From positions 1 through 13,447 of the forward strand of contig CAJPNS010000051.1 in NCBI GenBank assembly GCA_905372135.1: 13,447 nt of DNA, in the 5' to 3' direction. The notes under the pieces are model-generated. The model searched no databases. It saw only the letters and a list, made by a program, of their open reading frames with translations, and had not been told where the DNA came from. Below, one piece after another: positions 1 through 7,895 of this stretch (position 1 is the first letter of the stretch; every line of letters starts with the position of its first letter). The DNA is from Porphyromonadaceae bacterium (lineage in GTDB: Bacteria; Bacteroidota; Bacteroidia; Bacteroidales; Paludibacteraceae). The position numbers were made by a program, and so were the translations under genes.

Positions 1-1239
1 TACCGTCTCGGATTGGTCTCGACGAGAACCATTTCGCACGACCTTAAACGTTGGTATACAACGAGAATACTCCGAAAAGAAGACCCATACCTGAAAATAG
101 GTGAAGTAAACGACCGTGCGCATAAGGGCGAGAGCGAATATGTGTGGGCTCTCAAAGATATAACCTTCAATGTGGAGCAGGGCGAAGTGTTGGGTATCAT
201 AGGCAAAAACGGTGCAGGCAAAAGTACCCTGCTCAAAATACTGTCGAAGGTAACCTCGCCTACGACAGGCACTATCAAGGCACGCGGACGAATAGCCTCG
301 TTGCTCGAGGTAGGTACAGGCTTCCACCCCGAGATGACGGGACGCGAAAATATCTATATGAATGGCTCCATAATGGGAATGACCAAAGCCGAAATAACTC
401 GTAAACTCGATGAGATAGTCGATTTTGCAGGGGTAGAGCGTTATATAGATACACCCGTAAAGCGATACTCGTCGGGTATGACCGTAAGGCTCGGATTTGC
501 TATTGCCGCTCACTTGGAGCCAGAGATACTCGTTGTAGACGAGGTACTTGCCGTGGGCGATGCCGAGTTTCAGAAAAAAGCCATCGGCAAGATGCAAGAC
601 GTCTCTCGTGGCGGCGGACGCACCGTGCTGTTCGTAAGCCATAATATGGCTGCAATAAAGAGTCTGTGTGGCAGAGGAGTAATTCTCGAAAACGGTAATA
701 TAAAAGATATCGGACAGATAGACCCGATTGTAAGCTGTTATTTGAGGGGAAACAGCAATATAGAAAATTACGAACATTGGGAACATCCTACTATCGTCGG
801 AGATGGCTTCGAACTGCTTGAGATTGGAGTACGAAAGAAAGGTGCCGACTACAACGCAGTTATGCGGGTCGACGACGAACTGGAGCTAATGGTAAGATAC
901 AGACTTACAAGGCATTTCCCACAACTCCACCTTACATTTCATATAAAAAACGATATGGGAGAGAAATTGTTTTCGTCTTCGGGTGGAGGCTCTTACATAG
1001 ATTACGAACACCCGACGGGAGAATATGAGCAGATATGTCATATTCCAGCAAATTTTTTCAATTGGGGTAGTTTTTCTATTGATTTATATGTGGTACGCGA
1101 CCGAAGCAATGGTTTTGTAATCGAAAACGATGTGGTAACATTTACTTTGGTCAATCGAGAACAAGAAATCGGTACATGGCTCGGACGTGAACCCGGAGAT
1201 ATTACTCCGCAGTTTAACTATACAGAGAAAAAACTCTAA
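1..1239 (+). CDS. wzt: Wzt-type polysaccharide ABC exporter ATPase (5' partial)
   Basis: This is the ATP-binding subunit of an ABC transporter that exports a finished, lipid-linked polysaccharide across the inner membrane; its partner would be a Wzm permease, which is not in the window. The reading frame is open from base 1 and reads YRLG before the first possible start (TTG at 13). Family members carry a KxYRLG-like stretch near their N-terminus, so the true start lies upstream and the gene is cut by the window. Counting from base 13, the Walker A motif GKNGAGKST is at residues 64-72, the signature YSSGM at 152-156, Walker B EILVVDE at 171-177, and the switch histidine SH at 209-210. After about residue 250 comes a further region of about 150 residues, rich in predicted beta strands. 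This fits the C-terminal carbohydrate-binding domain of Wzt proteins that recognise the chain's non-reducing end. The next gene starts 3 bases after the stop. The ATPase call is very secure; the O-antigen or capsule role rests on the extra domain and the neighbours. Confidence 0.93.
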   Translation, partial: YRLGLVSTRTISHDLKRWYTTRILRKEDPYLKIGEVNDRAHKGESEYVWALKDITFNVEQGEVLGIIGKNGAGKSTLLKILSKVTSPTTGTIKARGRIASLLEVGTGFHPEMTGRENIYMNGSIMGMTKAEITRKLDEIVDFAGVERYIDTPVKRYSSGMTVRLGFAIAAHLEPEILVVDEVLAVGDAEFQKKAIGKMQDVSRGGGRTVLFVSHNMAAIKSLCGRGVILENGNIKDIGQIDPIVSCYLRGNSNIENYEHWEHPTIVGDGFELLEIGVRKKGADYNAVMRVDDELELMVRYRLTRHFPQLHLTFHIKNDMGEKLFSSSGGGSYIDYEHPTGEYEQICHIPANFFNWGSFSIDLYVVRDRSNGFVIENDVVTFTLVNREQEIGTWLGREPGDITPQFNYTEKKL

Positions 1240-1242
1240 GCA

Positions 1243-2355
1243 ATGGACAATAAGATTATTAACGTTACATCTCCACTTCTACCGCCATTGGAAGAATTTT
1301 TGCCATACCTGCAAGACATTTGGGACCGTAAATGGCTTACCAACAACGGGCACTATCATCAGCAGCTGGAAGATGCTCTATGTCAGTATCTGAAAGTCCC
1401 ATATATAAGCCTTTTTACCAATGGTACACTCCCTATCATAGTGGGATTGCAAGCATTACGTATTACGGGAGAGGTGATAACTACTCCTTACAGTTTTGTG
1501 GCTACGACTCACTCTCTGTGGTGGAACGGCATTAAGCCCGTTTTTGTTGATATAGACCCCAATACGGGCAATCTCGACCCGGATAAGATAGAGGCGGCAA
1601 TCACTCCTCATACTACTGCAATAATGCCGGTACACGTGTACGGTAATCCTTGTGATACATCTCAAATACAGGCAATTGCAGACAAATACGGTCTAAAAGT
1701 AATATATGATGCCGCTCACGCTTTCGGAGTAGAGGTCGAAGGAAAATCCATACTCGAGGCAGGTGATATTGCTACACTTAGTTTCCACGCTACCAAAACA
1801 TACAACACTATAGAAGGTGGTGCCTTGATTTGTCGCGATGCCGAGACAAAAAAACGAATAGACTATCTCAAAAATTTTGGTTTTGCGGGCGAAACGACAG
1901 TAATTGCCCCGGGAATCAATGGAAAAATGGACGAACTACGTGCCGCTTACGGACTACTGGAACTAAAATATGTGGATCGCGCCATAGAAAATAGGCATCG
2001 CATCGTTACGGCTTACAGACAATATTTGAGTGATACCGCGGGTATTACTTTCTTCGACGATATGCCCAATGTAAGACACAACTATTCTTATTTCCCGATT
2101 TTTGTAGACGAAGCGTCGTATGGCATGTCGCGCGACGAGCTCTATTTCAAACTTAGAGATGCCGGCGTATACGGACGTCGTTATTTCTATCCGCTTATCA
2201 GTGAATTCTCTACCTACAGAAATCTGGCATCGGCAAGCAAAGACAATTTGCCTAATGCCCACAAGATGGCAGATAGAGTGATTTGCCTACCCGTACATCA
2301 CGATTTAACCGAAAGTGATACAAAACGAGTAGTTGATTGTATTACAACGAATTGA
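1243..2355 (+). CDS. DegT/DnrJ/EryC1/StrS sugar aminotransferase (VioA-like)
   Basis: PLP-dependent aminotransferase of the DegT/DnrJ/EryC1/StrS family, which moves an amino group (usually from glutamate) onto a nucleotide-linked keto-deoxy sugar in the cytoplasm. The 370-residue length is normal. Visible hallmarks are NGT at residues 60-62, DAAHAFG at 156-162 with the PLP-ring aspartate D156, and SFHATKTYNTIEGG at 180-193 with the Schiff-base lysine K185. The stretch GKMDELRAAYGLLEL (227-241) stands where many relatives have NYRMSELQAA. A sugar formyltransferase follows 51 bases downstream. That pairing is the one seen in pathways for dTDP-Qui4NFo (VioA with VioF) and for 3-formamido sugars (FdtB/QdtB with their formyltransferases). 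Because the formyltransferase looks VioF-like, a C4 amination of dTDP-4-keto-6-deoxyglucose is my preferred inference. The exact substrate cannot be read from sequence. The rmlA/rmlB genes that would supply it are not in the window. Confidence 0.9.
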   Translation: MDNKIINVTSPLLPPLEEFLPYLQDIWDRKWLTNNGHYHQQLEDALCQYLKVPYISLFTNGTLPIIVGLQALRITGEVITTPYSFVATTHSLWWNGIKPVFVDIDPNTGNLDPDKIEAAITPHTTAIMPVHVYGNPCDTSQIQAIADKYGLKVIYDAAHAFGVEVEGKSILEAGDIATLSFHATKTYNTIEGGALICRDAETKKRIDYLKNFGFAGETTVIAPGINGKMDELRAAYGLLELKYVDRAIENRHRIVTAYRQYLSDTAGITFFDDMPNVRHNYSYFPIFVDEASYGMSRDELYFKLRDAGVYGRRYFYPLISEFSTYRNLASASKDNLPNAHKMADRVICLPVHHDLTESDTKRVVDCITTN

Positions 2356-2406
2356 AACATTCCTATAACCTTGTTTGAAAACAATACAAATTAAATCGTC
2401 GGCATT

Positions 2407-3126
2407 ATGAATGTATGTGTTATAACAGACAATCGATTTATTTATGAAAATTTCGTCAGCATCATCGAATCGCCTGTCTATAAAGGCATTAACTTCGACT
2501 TCTTTTGCTCGGATGTAAAGGAAGGCTCTCCCTTGGAAAGTATTATCCCTAAAATAAATCTAAAAGTATTGGATGACGATACATGTTCCTACGACTTATT
2601 CTTTTCCTTGCATTGCAAGCAAATATTCCCCAATAAGATTGTTTCTAAATTTCGTTGTATAAATGTACATCCAGGGTTAAACCCTTATAATCGTGGCTGG
2701 TATCCTCAGGTATTCAGTATCTTAAATAAGTTTCCCGTGGGAGTTACTTTCCATGAAATGGATACTTTTTTAGATCATGGTCCTATTATCGTACAAAAAG
2801 AAGTAACTGTAGAAAGTTGGGATACCTCCTTTGACGTTTATAATAAAATACAAAGGTTGGAAATCGATTTGTTGAAGAAAGAACTTCCAAGAATATTAAA
2901 AGGTGATTATCAGATATTTACTCCTCAAAACGAAGGTAATATAAATAGAAAAGCAGATTTCGATAAACTATGCGAAATAGACCTACAACAAAATATAACT
3001 TGGAGGGAGGCTATAGATAGACTACGTGCTCTTTCATTTAATGGATATAAAAATGCCTATTTTATAGATGAGCACGGAAAAAAAATCTTCATTGATATAT
3101 CTCTAAACTTAGAAAAATCAATTTAG
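2407..3126 (+). CDS. Nucleotide-sugar N-formyltransferase (VioF/WbtJ-like)
   Basis: Probable N10-formyltetrahydrofolate-dependent enzyme that formylates the amine of a dTDP-amino-dideoxy sugar in the cytoplasm. The catalytic triad of this fold (Asn, His, Asp as in ArnA) can be placed at N86 and H88 in CINVHPGLNPYNRGWYPQ, and at D123 in DTFLDHGPII. The N-x-H spacing and the roughly 35-residue distance to the aspartate fit the family. The region after about residue 195 (WREAIDRLRALSFNGYKNAY) resembles the small C-terminal domain of VioF-type enzymes. There is no ankyrin repeat of the QdtF kind. Length (239 aa) is typical. It lies just downstream of the aminotransferase, which would supply its substrate. 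The gene is AT-rich (18 of 60 bases are G or C at 2881-2940), unlike the exporter gene before it, so it may have arrived separately. Methionyl-tRNA formyltransferase is unlikely because the protein is too short and the context is sugar synthesis. Confidence 0.87.
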   Translation: MNVCVITDNRFIYENFVSIIESPVYKGINFDFFCSDVKEGSPLESIIPKINLKVLDDDTCSYDLFFSLHCKQIFPNKIVSKFRCINVHPGLNPYNRGWYPQVFSILNKFPVGVTFHEMDTFLDHGPIIVQKEVTVESWDTSFDVYNKIQRLEIDLLKKELPRILKGDYQIFTPQNEGNINRKADFDKLCEIDLQQNITWREAIDRLRALSFNGYKNAYFIDEHGKKIFIDISLNLEKSI

Positions 3127-3207
3127 GTTTCTAAGAAAAAACATATATACCTGATTATGTGCATATAGTATCATTTTGATTATTGAAAATACGATAAAAA
3201 TATAGAT

Positions 3208-4146
3208 ATGGCTGATACATCCAAAATGGTAAGTGTTTTTATGATTACTTACAATCACGAGAAATTCATAGCAGAGGCGCTAGATAGTATCCTAATGCAA
3301 AAGACTGATTTTGATTTTGATATTGTTATAGGCGAAGATTGTAGTACCGATGCTACTCGTCGTATAGTTTTGGAGTATAGCCGAAAATATCCCGATAAGA
3401 TAAAATTACTTCTACACAATGCTAATATAGGATTTATATCAAATCTAATGTATGTTTTAGAGGCTTGTACAGGCAAATATGTAGCTATGTGCGAGGGCGA
3501 CGACTATTGGACAGATCCGTTTAAACTACAGAAACAAGTCGATTTTCTCGAAGCAAACAAAGAGTATATACTTGCTACTCACGGATATAGGATAGTAAAG
3601 GATGGTAATGTAATACGCACTGTAGACCACAACGAGTTTATAGACAATAATAATGCCGACGGATTCGCATTCGACAAAGAATTTGCCCTGTATCATTGGG
3701 TTACTCAGCCTGTTACGGCTCTCTTTCGTCGAGAGGCATTTAAAGTCGATATCAGACAATACCGTTATTTTCGCGATGTACACCTATTTTATCATATCCT
3801 GAAAAACGGCAAAGGATATTTCCAAAATTTTGTCGGAGCAGATTATCGACTTCATAGTACCGGGATAGATTCTACTGTGGAGGGAATAGAGCGGCATTGG
3901 CTTGAATATAAGATTTATAGAGATTTACTGAACGGCAGTCGTAATGATGATATTTTGAGAAAAAGATTTATAAGGCAACAGAGCGATTATCTTACTCTTG
4001 TTTGTGATGAAACGCGACAACACTCCAAACATAACACTCTACATACCAGAGAGTTTACATTCGATAGCTTGAAATACTGCGGAATTATTAAATTTGCTGT
4101 CGTAATAAAAAAGATATTATTGTCTTACCTAACTCGTAATAAGTAA
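3208..4146 (+). CDS. GT2 family glycosyltransferase (EGDDYW type)
   Basis: Cytoplasmic GT-A fold, family 2 inverting glycosyltransferase that should add one sugar to the growing lipid-linked chain. The N-terminal strand VSVFMITYNHEKF (8-20) and the nucleotide-binding EDCSTD (43-48) are followed by the metal-binding region CEGDDYWTDP (95-104), with D98 and D99 in the DXD position. A candidate catalytic acid lies in FRDVHLFYH (188-196). YRLHSTGI (213-220) is a conserved C-terminal block in this subgroup. There is no clear membrane segment. The 312-residue length is usual. M7 is another possible start, but the first ATG at 3208 is retained because nothing argues against it. The stop overlaps the next start by one base (TAATG). 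The 81-base gap upstream is the largest in the first half of the cluster. Donor and acceptor sugars cannot be predicted. Confidence 0.9.
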   Translation: MADTSKMVSVFMITYNHEKFIAEALDSILMQKTDFDFDIVIGEDCSTDATRRIVLEYSRKYPDKIKLLLHNANIGFISNLMYVLEACTGKYVAMCEGDDYWTDPFKLQKQVDFLEANKEYILATHGYRIVKDGNVIRTVDHNEFIDNNNADGFAFDKEFALYHWVTQPVTALFRREAFKVDIRQYRYFRDVHLFYHILKNGKGYFQNFVGADYRLHSTGIDSTVEGIERHWLEYKIYRDLLNGSRNDDILRKRFIRQQSDYLTLVCDETRQHSKHNTLHTREFTFDSLKYCGIIKFAVVIKKILLSYLTRNK

Positions 4147-5060
4147 TGTGCACTGACTCTTCGGCATTGGTTTCCATCGTTTTACCCGTTTATAATGGAG
4201 CTCGTTTTTTGGCGGAGTCTATCGAGAGTTGCTTGGCTCAGACATACGAAAATTGGGAGTTGATTATAGTAAACGACTGTTCCACAGATACTTCACTCGA
4301 CATTGCCAAAAATTTTGCCTCCAAAGATACTCGTATACATGTATATAGCAATGAGATAAATAAAAAACTACCTGCCTCTCTTAACGAAGGTTTTCGGCAT
4401 GCGAGAGGCAAATATTACACCTGGACATCACACGACAACCGTTTTCATCCCGATTTTCTGCGAGTTTATGTAGACTATCTCGAACGCAATCCTTCAATCG
4501 GTTTTCTTGCCGGGTCTTATCAAGCTATTGATACAGATGGCAATATACTCTATAAGGTCTCTCTTAGAGACCCCGAAAAGTTTATCCCTTTAGTAAATAC
4601 TGTGGCTTATGCCTTTATGTATCGTGCCGAAGCAGCTCGAATTGCCGGCGAATACGATGAAAATTTATTTTTAGTAGAAGATTACGAATATTGGGTACGG
4701 CTATGGATGTGTACGAAAGTGGCTCGTATCGAAGAATGTCTCTATTTCACGCGAGTGCACCCGGGTACACTTACAGAGATACGTAAAAAGGATATCGCTC
4801 GTAAACTACTCGAAATGAGACTTATGTATTTCGACAAATTTACCGAACGACTTAAAAAGACTCCACGCCTACTCCGCGATTTTTTTATTTCCATAGCCGA
4901 CAATACTTCCGGCCGACAGTTTATAATGCTATACCTCAAGATGTTTGCTATATCACCTATTCGCTTCGGTTTATACTATATATCGATTTATCGTCCGTTA
5001 AAGTTTCTCAAAAAGTTCGATTGGTATTGGGCTTTAAAACGAAAAGTATTTAACAAATAA
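4146..5060 (+). CDS. GT2 family glycosyltransferase with SHDN in place of DXD
   Basis: Second GT2 glycosyltransferase, GT-A fold. VSIVLPVYNGARF (9-21) and IVNDCSTD (41-48) form the nucleotide-binding half. At the metal site the sequence reads TWTSHDNRFHPDF (92-104) instead of the usual DxDD, so only one aspartate (D97) is kept; SHDN variants do occur in GT2 enzymes, so the protein is not necessarily inactive. The catalytic-base region VEDYEYWVRL (177-186) is intact. The last 50 or so residues are basic and aromatic (for example YYISIYRPLKFLKK) and might associate with the membrane surface, but no clear transmembrane helix is present. The start ATG shares its A with the TAA stop of the preceding gene, which points to translational coupling. 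Length (304 aa) is normal. Sugar specificity is unknown. Confidence 0.88.
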   Translation: MCTDSSALVSIVLPVYNGARFLAESIESCLAQTYENWELIIVNDCSTDTSLDIAKNFASKDTRIHVYSNEINKKLPASLNEGFRHARGKYYTWTSHDNRFHPDFLRVYVDYLERNPSIGFLAGSYQAIDTDGNILYKVSLRDPEKFIPLVNTVAYAFMYRAEAARIAGEYDENLFLVEDYEYWVRLWMCTKVARIEECLYFTRVHPGTLTEIRKKDIARKLLEMRLMYFDKFTERLKKTPRLLRDFFISIADNTSGRQFIMLYLKMFAISPIRFGLYYISIYRPLKFLKKFDWYWALKRKVFNK

Positions 5061-5072
5061 ATCCTCCTGAAA

Positions 5073-6086
5073 ATGAAAAGACTAACAGTACTGATGCCCG
5101 TCTATAATGTCGCTCCTTATGTGGCAGATGCCATTGAGAGTGTGCTTAGCCAGAGCTATTCCGACTTCGATTTGTTGGTCTTAGACGATTGTTCGACAGA
5201 CAATACTGTCGATATTGTCAATAGTTTCAAAGATTCGCGTATTCGTCTTGTTTGCAATGAAGTGAATTTAGGTTTGGCAGAGAATCTCAATAAAGGCATC
5301 GAATTGGCTAATACCGAATTTATTGCACGTATGGATGGCGATGATATTGCATGTCCGTTGTGGTTAGAAAAAGGTGTCGCTACGTTGGATAGTCGACCGG
5401 AGGTGGGGATATGCAGTTTTGGTTTTGAGTTTTTTGGCGACAAAAACTCACTTGTACGTTTTCCCGAACACAACGAAGATTCTAAGGCAGAAATGCTATT
5501 CGGCTGTACGGTAATAGTCCCCGTATTTCGCAGGAGCATAATGGTCGACAATGGATTACGATACGAAACCTCGGCATTTCCTGCCGAAGATTACTCTATG
5601 TGGTCGTATTGTTATCTTGTTACTCAAGTGTATAATATTCAGGAGACTATGTTTCGTTATCGCACACATAACACTCAGATTTCCACCGAGAAACGCAAGT
5701 TACAGATAGATAAAGCAAACAATGTACGTCTCAGAATGCTCGATTGGCTCAATCCAAACTTTTCTGAGTCTGAAAAACAGTTTTTTGTAGACCACTTTGC
5801 TACTTGCAATATTCGTGACAGGCATAGTTTGATGACTATAAAACAATTTGCCGATAAGCTGGTAAGTAAAAACATATATGGGCACTATTCTTCAGAGGCT
5901 TTGGCAAGAAGGTGTGCTATCCATATAGCTTACAGCACCTTAAGTTTTGTCGAAGACCATTACTTCTCGAAAAGATACTCTCTTGGGAGTTTCACCAAAT
6001 TGTTGTTCAGCGGTTTATACTCAACCATACCTATCAAACACAGATTTAAACTATTAGTTAAATGTATCTTAATGAGGAGAAAATGA
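5073..6086 (+). CDS. GT2 family glycosyltransferase (MDGDD type)
   Basis: Third GT2 glycosyltransferase in a row. It shows RLTVLMPVYNVAPYV at residues 3-17, LDDCSTDNT at 37-45, a canonical metal site ARMDGDDIACP at 85-95 and the catalytic-base block PAEDYSMW at 170-177. RYRTHNTQIS (195-204) matches the usual YR-H--Q-S motif that closes the catalytic domain. The C-terminal 130 residues are helical and unassigned. At 337 aa it is the longest of the five GT2 enzymes here. It starts 12 bases after the preceding stop, with no good Shine-Dalgarno sequence. Its end overlaps the deacetylase start by four bases (ATGA). It should act in the cytoplasm on a lipid-linked intermediate. Donor and acceptor are unknown. 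Confidence 0.91.
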   Translation: MKRLTVLMPVYNVAPYVADAIESVLSQSYSDFDLLVLDDCSTDNTVDIVNSFKDSRIRLVCNEVNLGLAENLNKGIELANTEFIARMDGDDIACPLWLEKGVATLDSRPEVGICSFGFEFFGDKNSLVRFPEHNEDSKAEMLFGCTVIVPVFRRSIMVDNGLRYETSAFPAEDYSMWSYCYLVTQVYNIQETMFRYRTHNTQISTEKRKLQIDKANNVRLRMLDWLNPNFSESEKQFFVDHFATCNIRDRHSLMTIKQFADKLVSKNIYGHYSSEALARRCAIHIAYSTLSFVEDHYFSKRYSLGSFTKLLFSGLYSTIPIKHRFKLLVKCILMRRK

Positions 6087-6925
6087 ATATTTTAGGCAAA
6101 GTAAAAAGGAAGATTCACAATCTCTCTCATCCCGAGTTGGGAGTTGTATTGATGCTACACAGGGTCGTCGATAGCAGAAGTCGTATCGCAGCAAATAGAG
6201 ACCTTGAAATTACTGCCGACTTTTTGGAAAAGACTATTCTCGAATACCGACAAAAAGGATATGCCTTCGTAAATCTCGATGAAGTGGCAGACATAATAGA
6301 GAAAGGCAATACCAAACATAAGTTTGTGTGTTTCACCTTCGACGACGGATACAGAGATAACTATGAGATAGCTTATCCTATTTTTAAGAAGTACAACATT
6401 CCTTTTACCATCTATGTAACAACCGATTTCTACGAACAAAAAGCGTTGCTATGGTGGTATATGTTAGAATATCTTGGAGTTACCGACGAAGAATTTCTCG
6501 CCTATCGCGAAAAAATATTCAATCTTAAGACAGACCAGATAGAAAGTGCTTTTAAAGAGTGGTTTCCCGGCAGGAATTATTCTTTTGCCGACGCGGTAAA
6601 TAAGATGTCGCTTACTGTCGCCCAGATTAGGGAGCTATCGGATAGTGGCTTATGTTGTATTGGGTCTCATACGGTTACACACCCGAGATTAGACAAGCTT
6701 ACACCCGAAGAGCAAAGAGATGAAATTTCAACCTCAAAACATAAATTAGAGGCTGTCGTAGGCAAACAAGTAGAGCATTTTGCTTTTCCATACGGATGTT
6801 ATAACTCTGATACTGTGCCAATTGTAGCTGAGTGTGGCTACAAAACTGCTGTCAGGGCGTATGGAGGCATAGTGAGGAAGGGAGCCGAGCTGTTGCAAAT
6901 TAATAGAGTATTTTTAAAGCAGTAG
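6083..6925 (+). CDS. NodB-type polysaccharide deacetylase (CE4), cytoplasmic
   Basis: Metal-dependent carbohydrate de-N-acetylase of the NodB/CE4 fold, 280 aa. The signature motifs are present: CFTFDDGYRDN (83-93) with D87 as catalytic base and D88 as metal ligand; GSHTVTHPRL (194-203) with ligands H196 and H200; and HFAFPYG (232-238) as motif 3. An in-frame ATG at 6062 would add seven residues, but the start at 6083 is preferred: it overlaps the previous stop as ATGA and has GAGGAG at 6074-6079 three bases upstream, a rare good ribosome site in this window. There is no signal peptide or membrane anchor, so it should work inside the cell. A likely job is removing an acetyl group from an N-acetylated sugar of the growing glycan or its lipid-linked precursor. 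A role in peptidoglycan or in degrading external glycans is less likely given the glycosyltransferases on both sides and the lack of an export signal. Confidence 0.9.
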   Translation: MNILGKVKRKIHNLSHPELGVVLMLHRVVDSRSRIAANRDLEITADFLEKTILEYRQKGYAFVNLDEVADIIEKGNTKHKFVCFTFDDGYRDNYEIAYPIFKKYNIPFTIYVTTDFYEQKALLWWYMLEYLGVTDEEFLAYREKIFNLKTDQIESAFKEWFPGRNYSFADAVNKMSLTVAQIRELSDSGLCCIGSHTVTHPRLDKLTPEEQRDEISTSKHKLEAVVGKQVEHFAFPYGCYNSDTVPIVAECGYKTAVRAYGGIVRKGAELLQINRVFLKQ

Positions 6926-6930
6926 AGTGT

Positions 6931-6936
6931 GGGGTG
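6931..6936 (+). promoter_or_regulatory. Shine-Dalgarno-like site for the GT10 gene
   Basis: The bases GGGGTGAT at 6931-6938 contain GGTGAT, which can pair with the 16S rRNA 3' end, and lie just upstream of the ATG at 6943. They favour that ATG over the in-frame GTG at 6934, which lies inside the pairing stretch itself. Most other genes in the window lack such a site. Confidence 0.45.
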
Positions 6937-6942
6937 ATAAAT

Positions 6943-7887
6943 ATGAATATAACAGAACAATATAATTTATTAATACAGCGAGTCTACGATTATCGTTATA
7001 ACTTTGGTAAAAATATCAAATACTATAACTTTTGGAAAGAAGAGAAACCTGAAGAAATATGGTTTTCGCGGTTTATTAATAGCCGCAACTTGGCTCAGAA
7101 AAAAAAGATATGTTTTTTCTCCGTATTGGGTAAAAAAAACAATATACGTTTGAAAAATAACAGAATAAATATATTTTTTTCTGGGGAAAATATGTACTCT
7201 GATAGATTTATATCGTATCGGTCGTTTTGTGAAAAACAACATTTCGACTTATATATCGATTTTAATACTTATGCAAACAAGAATTCTATAAGGTTTCCTC
7301 TGTGGTTGATGTTTATGTTTGAGCCGGAAGCAACATACAACGATATAAAAGCAAGGGTTGGGCAATTGAGATACCCTACTTTCGAGAATAAACAACGCTT
7401 TTGCTCATTAGTGGCAAGCCATGATTTTAATGGTATAAGGGGAAAAATGTTTGAGGCATTATCTTCTGTTGATAAGGTGGTATCTGCTGGAATATTTAGG
7501 AACAATTCAGATGAACTCCATTCTGATTACGAAAATAATAAACATGATTTTATAAAACAGTTTAAGTTCAATATATGTCCGGAAAACTCTAATCATCATC
7601 TTTATGTTACAGAAAAAATATTTCAGGCTATCGACGCCGGTTGTATTCCTATTTATTGGGGAGGAGATAATAACCCAGAATATAATATCTTAAATAAAGA
7701 TGCCATTATGTTTTGGAACGAGAATGATAATACAGAACTAATAAAAACTATAACGAAAATAAATACAGACAGACAAGCATACAATAACTTTGCGAAGCAG
7801 CCAAGATTATTGAATGGAGCAGAAGACATTGTAATTGAGATGTTTATTTCATTAGAAAAAGCCATACGCGATGTGATTAAGAATTAA
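6943..7887 (+). CDS. GT10 family (alpha-1,3-fucosyltransferase-like) glycosyltransferase
   Basis: Probable fucosyltransferase-fold enzyme of family GT10 (GT-B fold), which normally transfers fucose from GDP-fucose. Numbering from the ATG at 6943 (314 aa), the family's donor-binding signature is clear: FNICPENSNHHLYVTEK at 209-225, then AIDAGCIPIYWGG at 229-241, matching the ENS...YVTEK...A--AG--P-Y-G pattern. Upstream blocks also fit: FFSGEN (78-83), RFPLWLM (117-123), and KQRFCSLVAS (150-159) followed by R166. The C-terminal heptad repeats and amphipathic tail of Helicobacter FutA are absent. A GTG at 6934 would add three residues. The gene is very AT-rich (13 G/C in 60 bases at 7141-7200), the strongest departure in the window, which suggests recent acquisition. 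GDP-fucose genes (gmd, fcl) are not in the window. The family call is firm; fucose as donor is an inference. Confidence 0.86.
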   Translation: MNITEQYNLLIQRVYDYRYNFGKNIKYYNFWKEEKPEEIWFSRFINSRNLAQKKKICFFSVLGKKNNIRLKNNRINIFFSGENMYSDRFISYRSFCEKQHFDLYIDFNTYANKNSIRFPLWLMFMFEPEATYNDIKARVGQLRYPTFENKQRFCSLVASHDFNGIRGKMFEALSSVDKVVSAGIFRNNSDELHSDYENNKHDFIKQFKFNICPENSNHHLYVTEKIFQAIDAGCIPIYWGGDNNPEYNILNKDAIMFWNENDNTELIKTITKINTDRQAYNNFAKQPRLLNGAEDIVIEMFISLEKAIRDVIKN

Positions 7888-7895
7888 AATGACAC

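Noticed and set aside
2370..2390. Short inverted repeat TTGTTT/AAACAA in the gap before the formyltransferase, considered as a terminator or operator.
   Set aside because: The stem is at most 6 AT-rich pairs with a 2-base loop and no T run follows; easily due to chance.
3127..3207. Possible promoter before the first GT2 gene (TATCATTTTG near 3170-3178).
   Set aside because: It is one base too long to match TAnnTTTG and has no paired -33 box; the 81-base gap otherwise shows nothing I can support.
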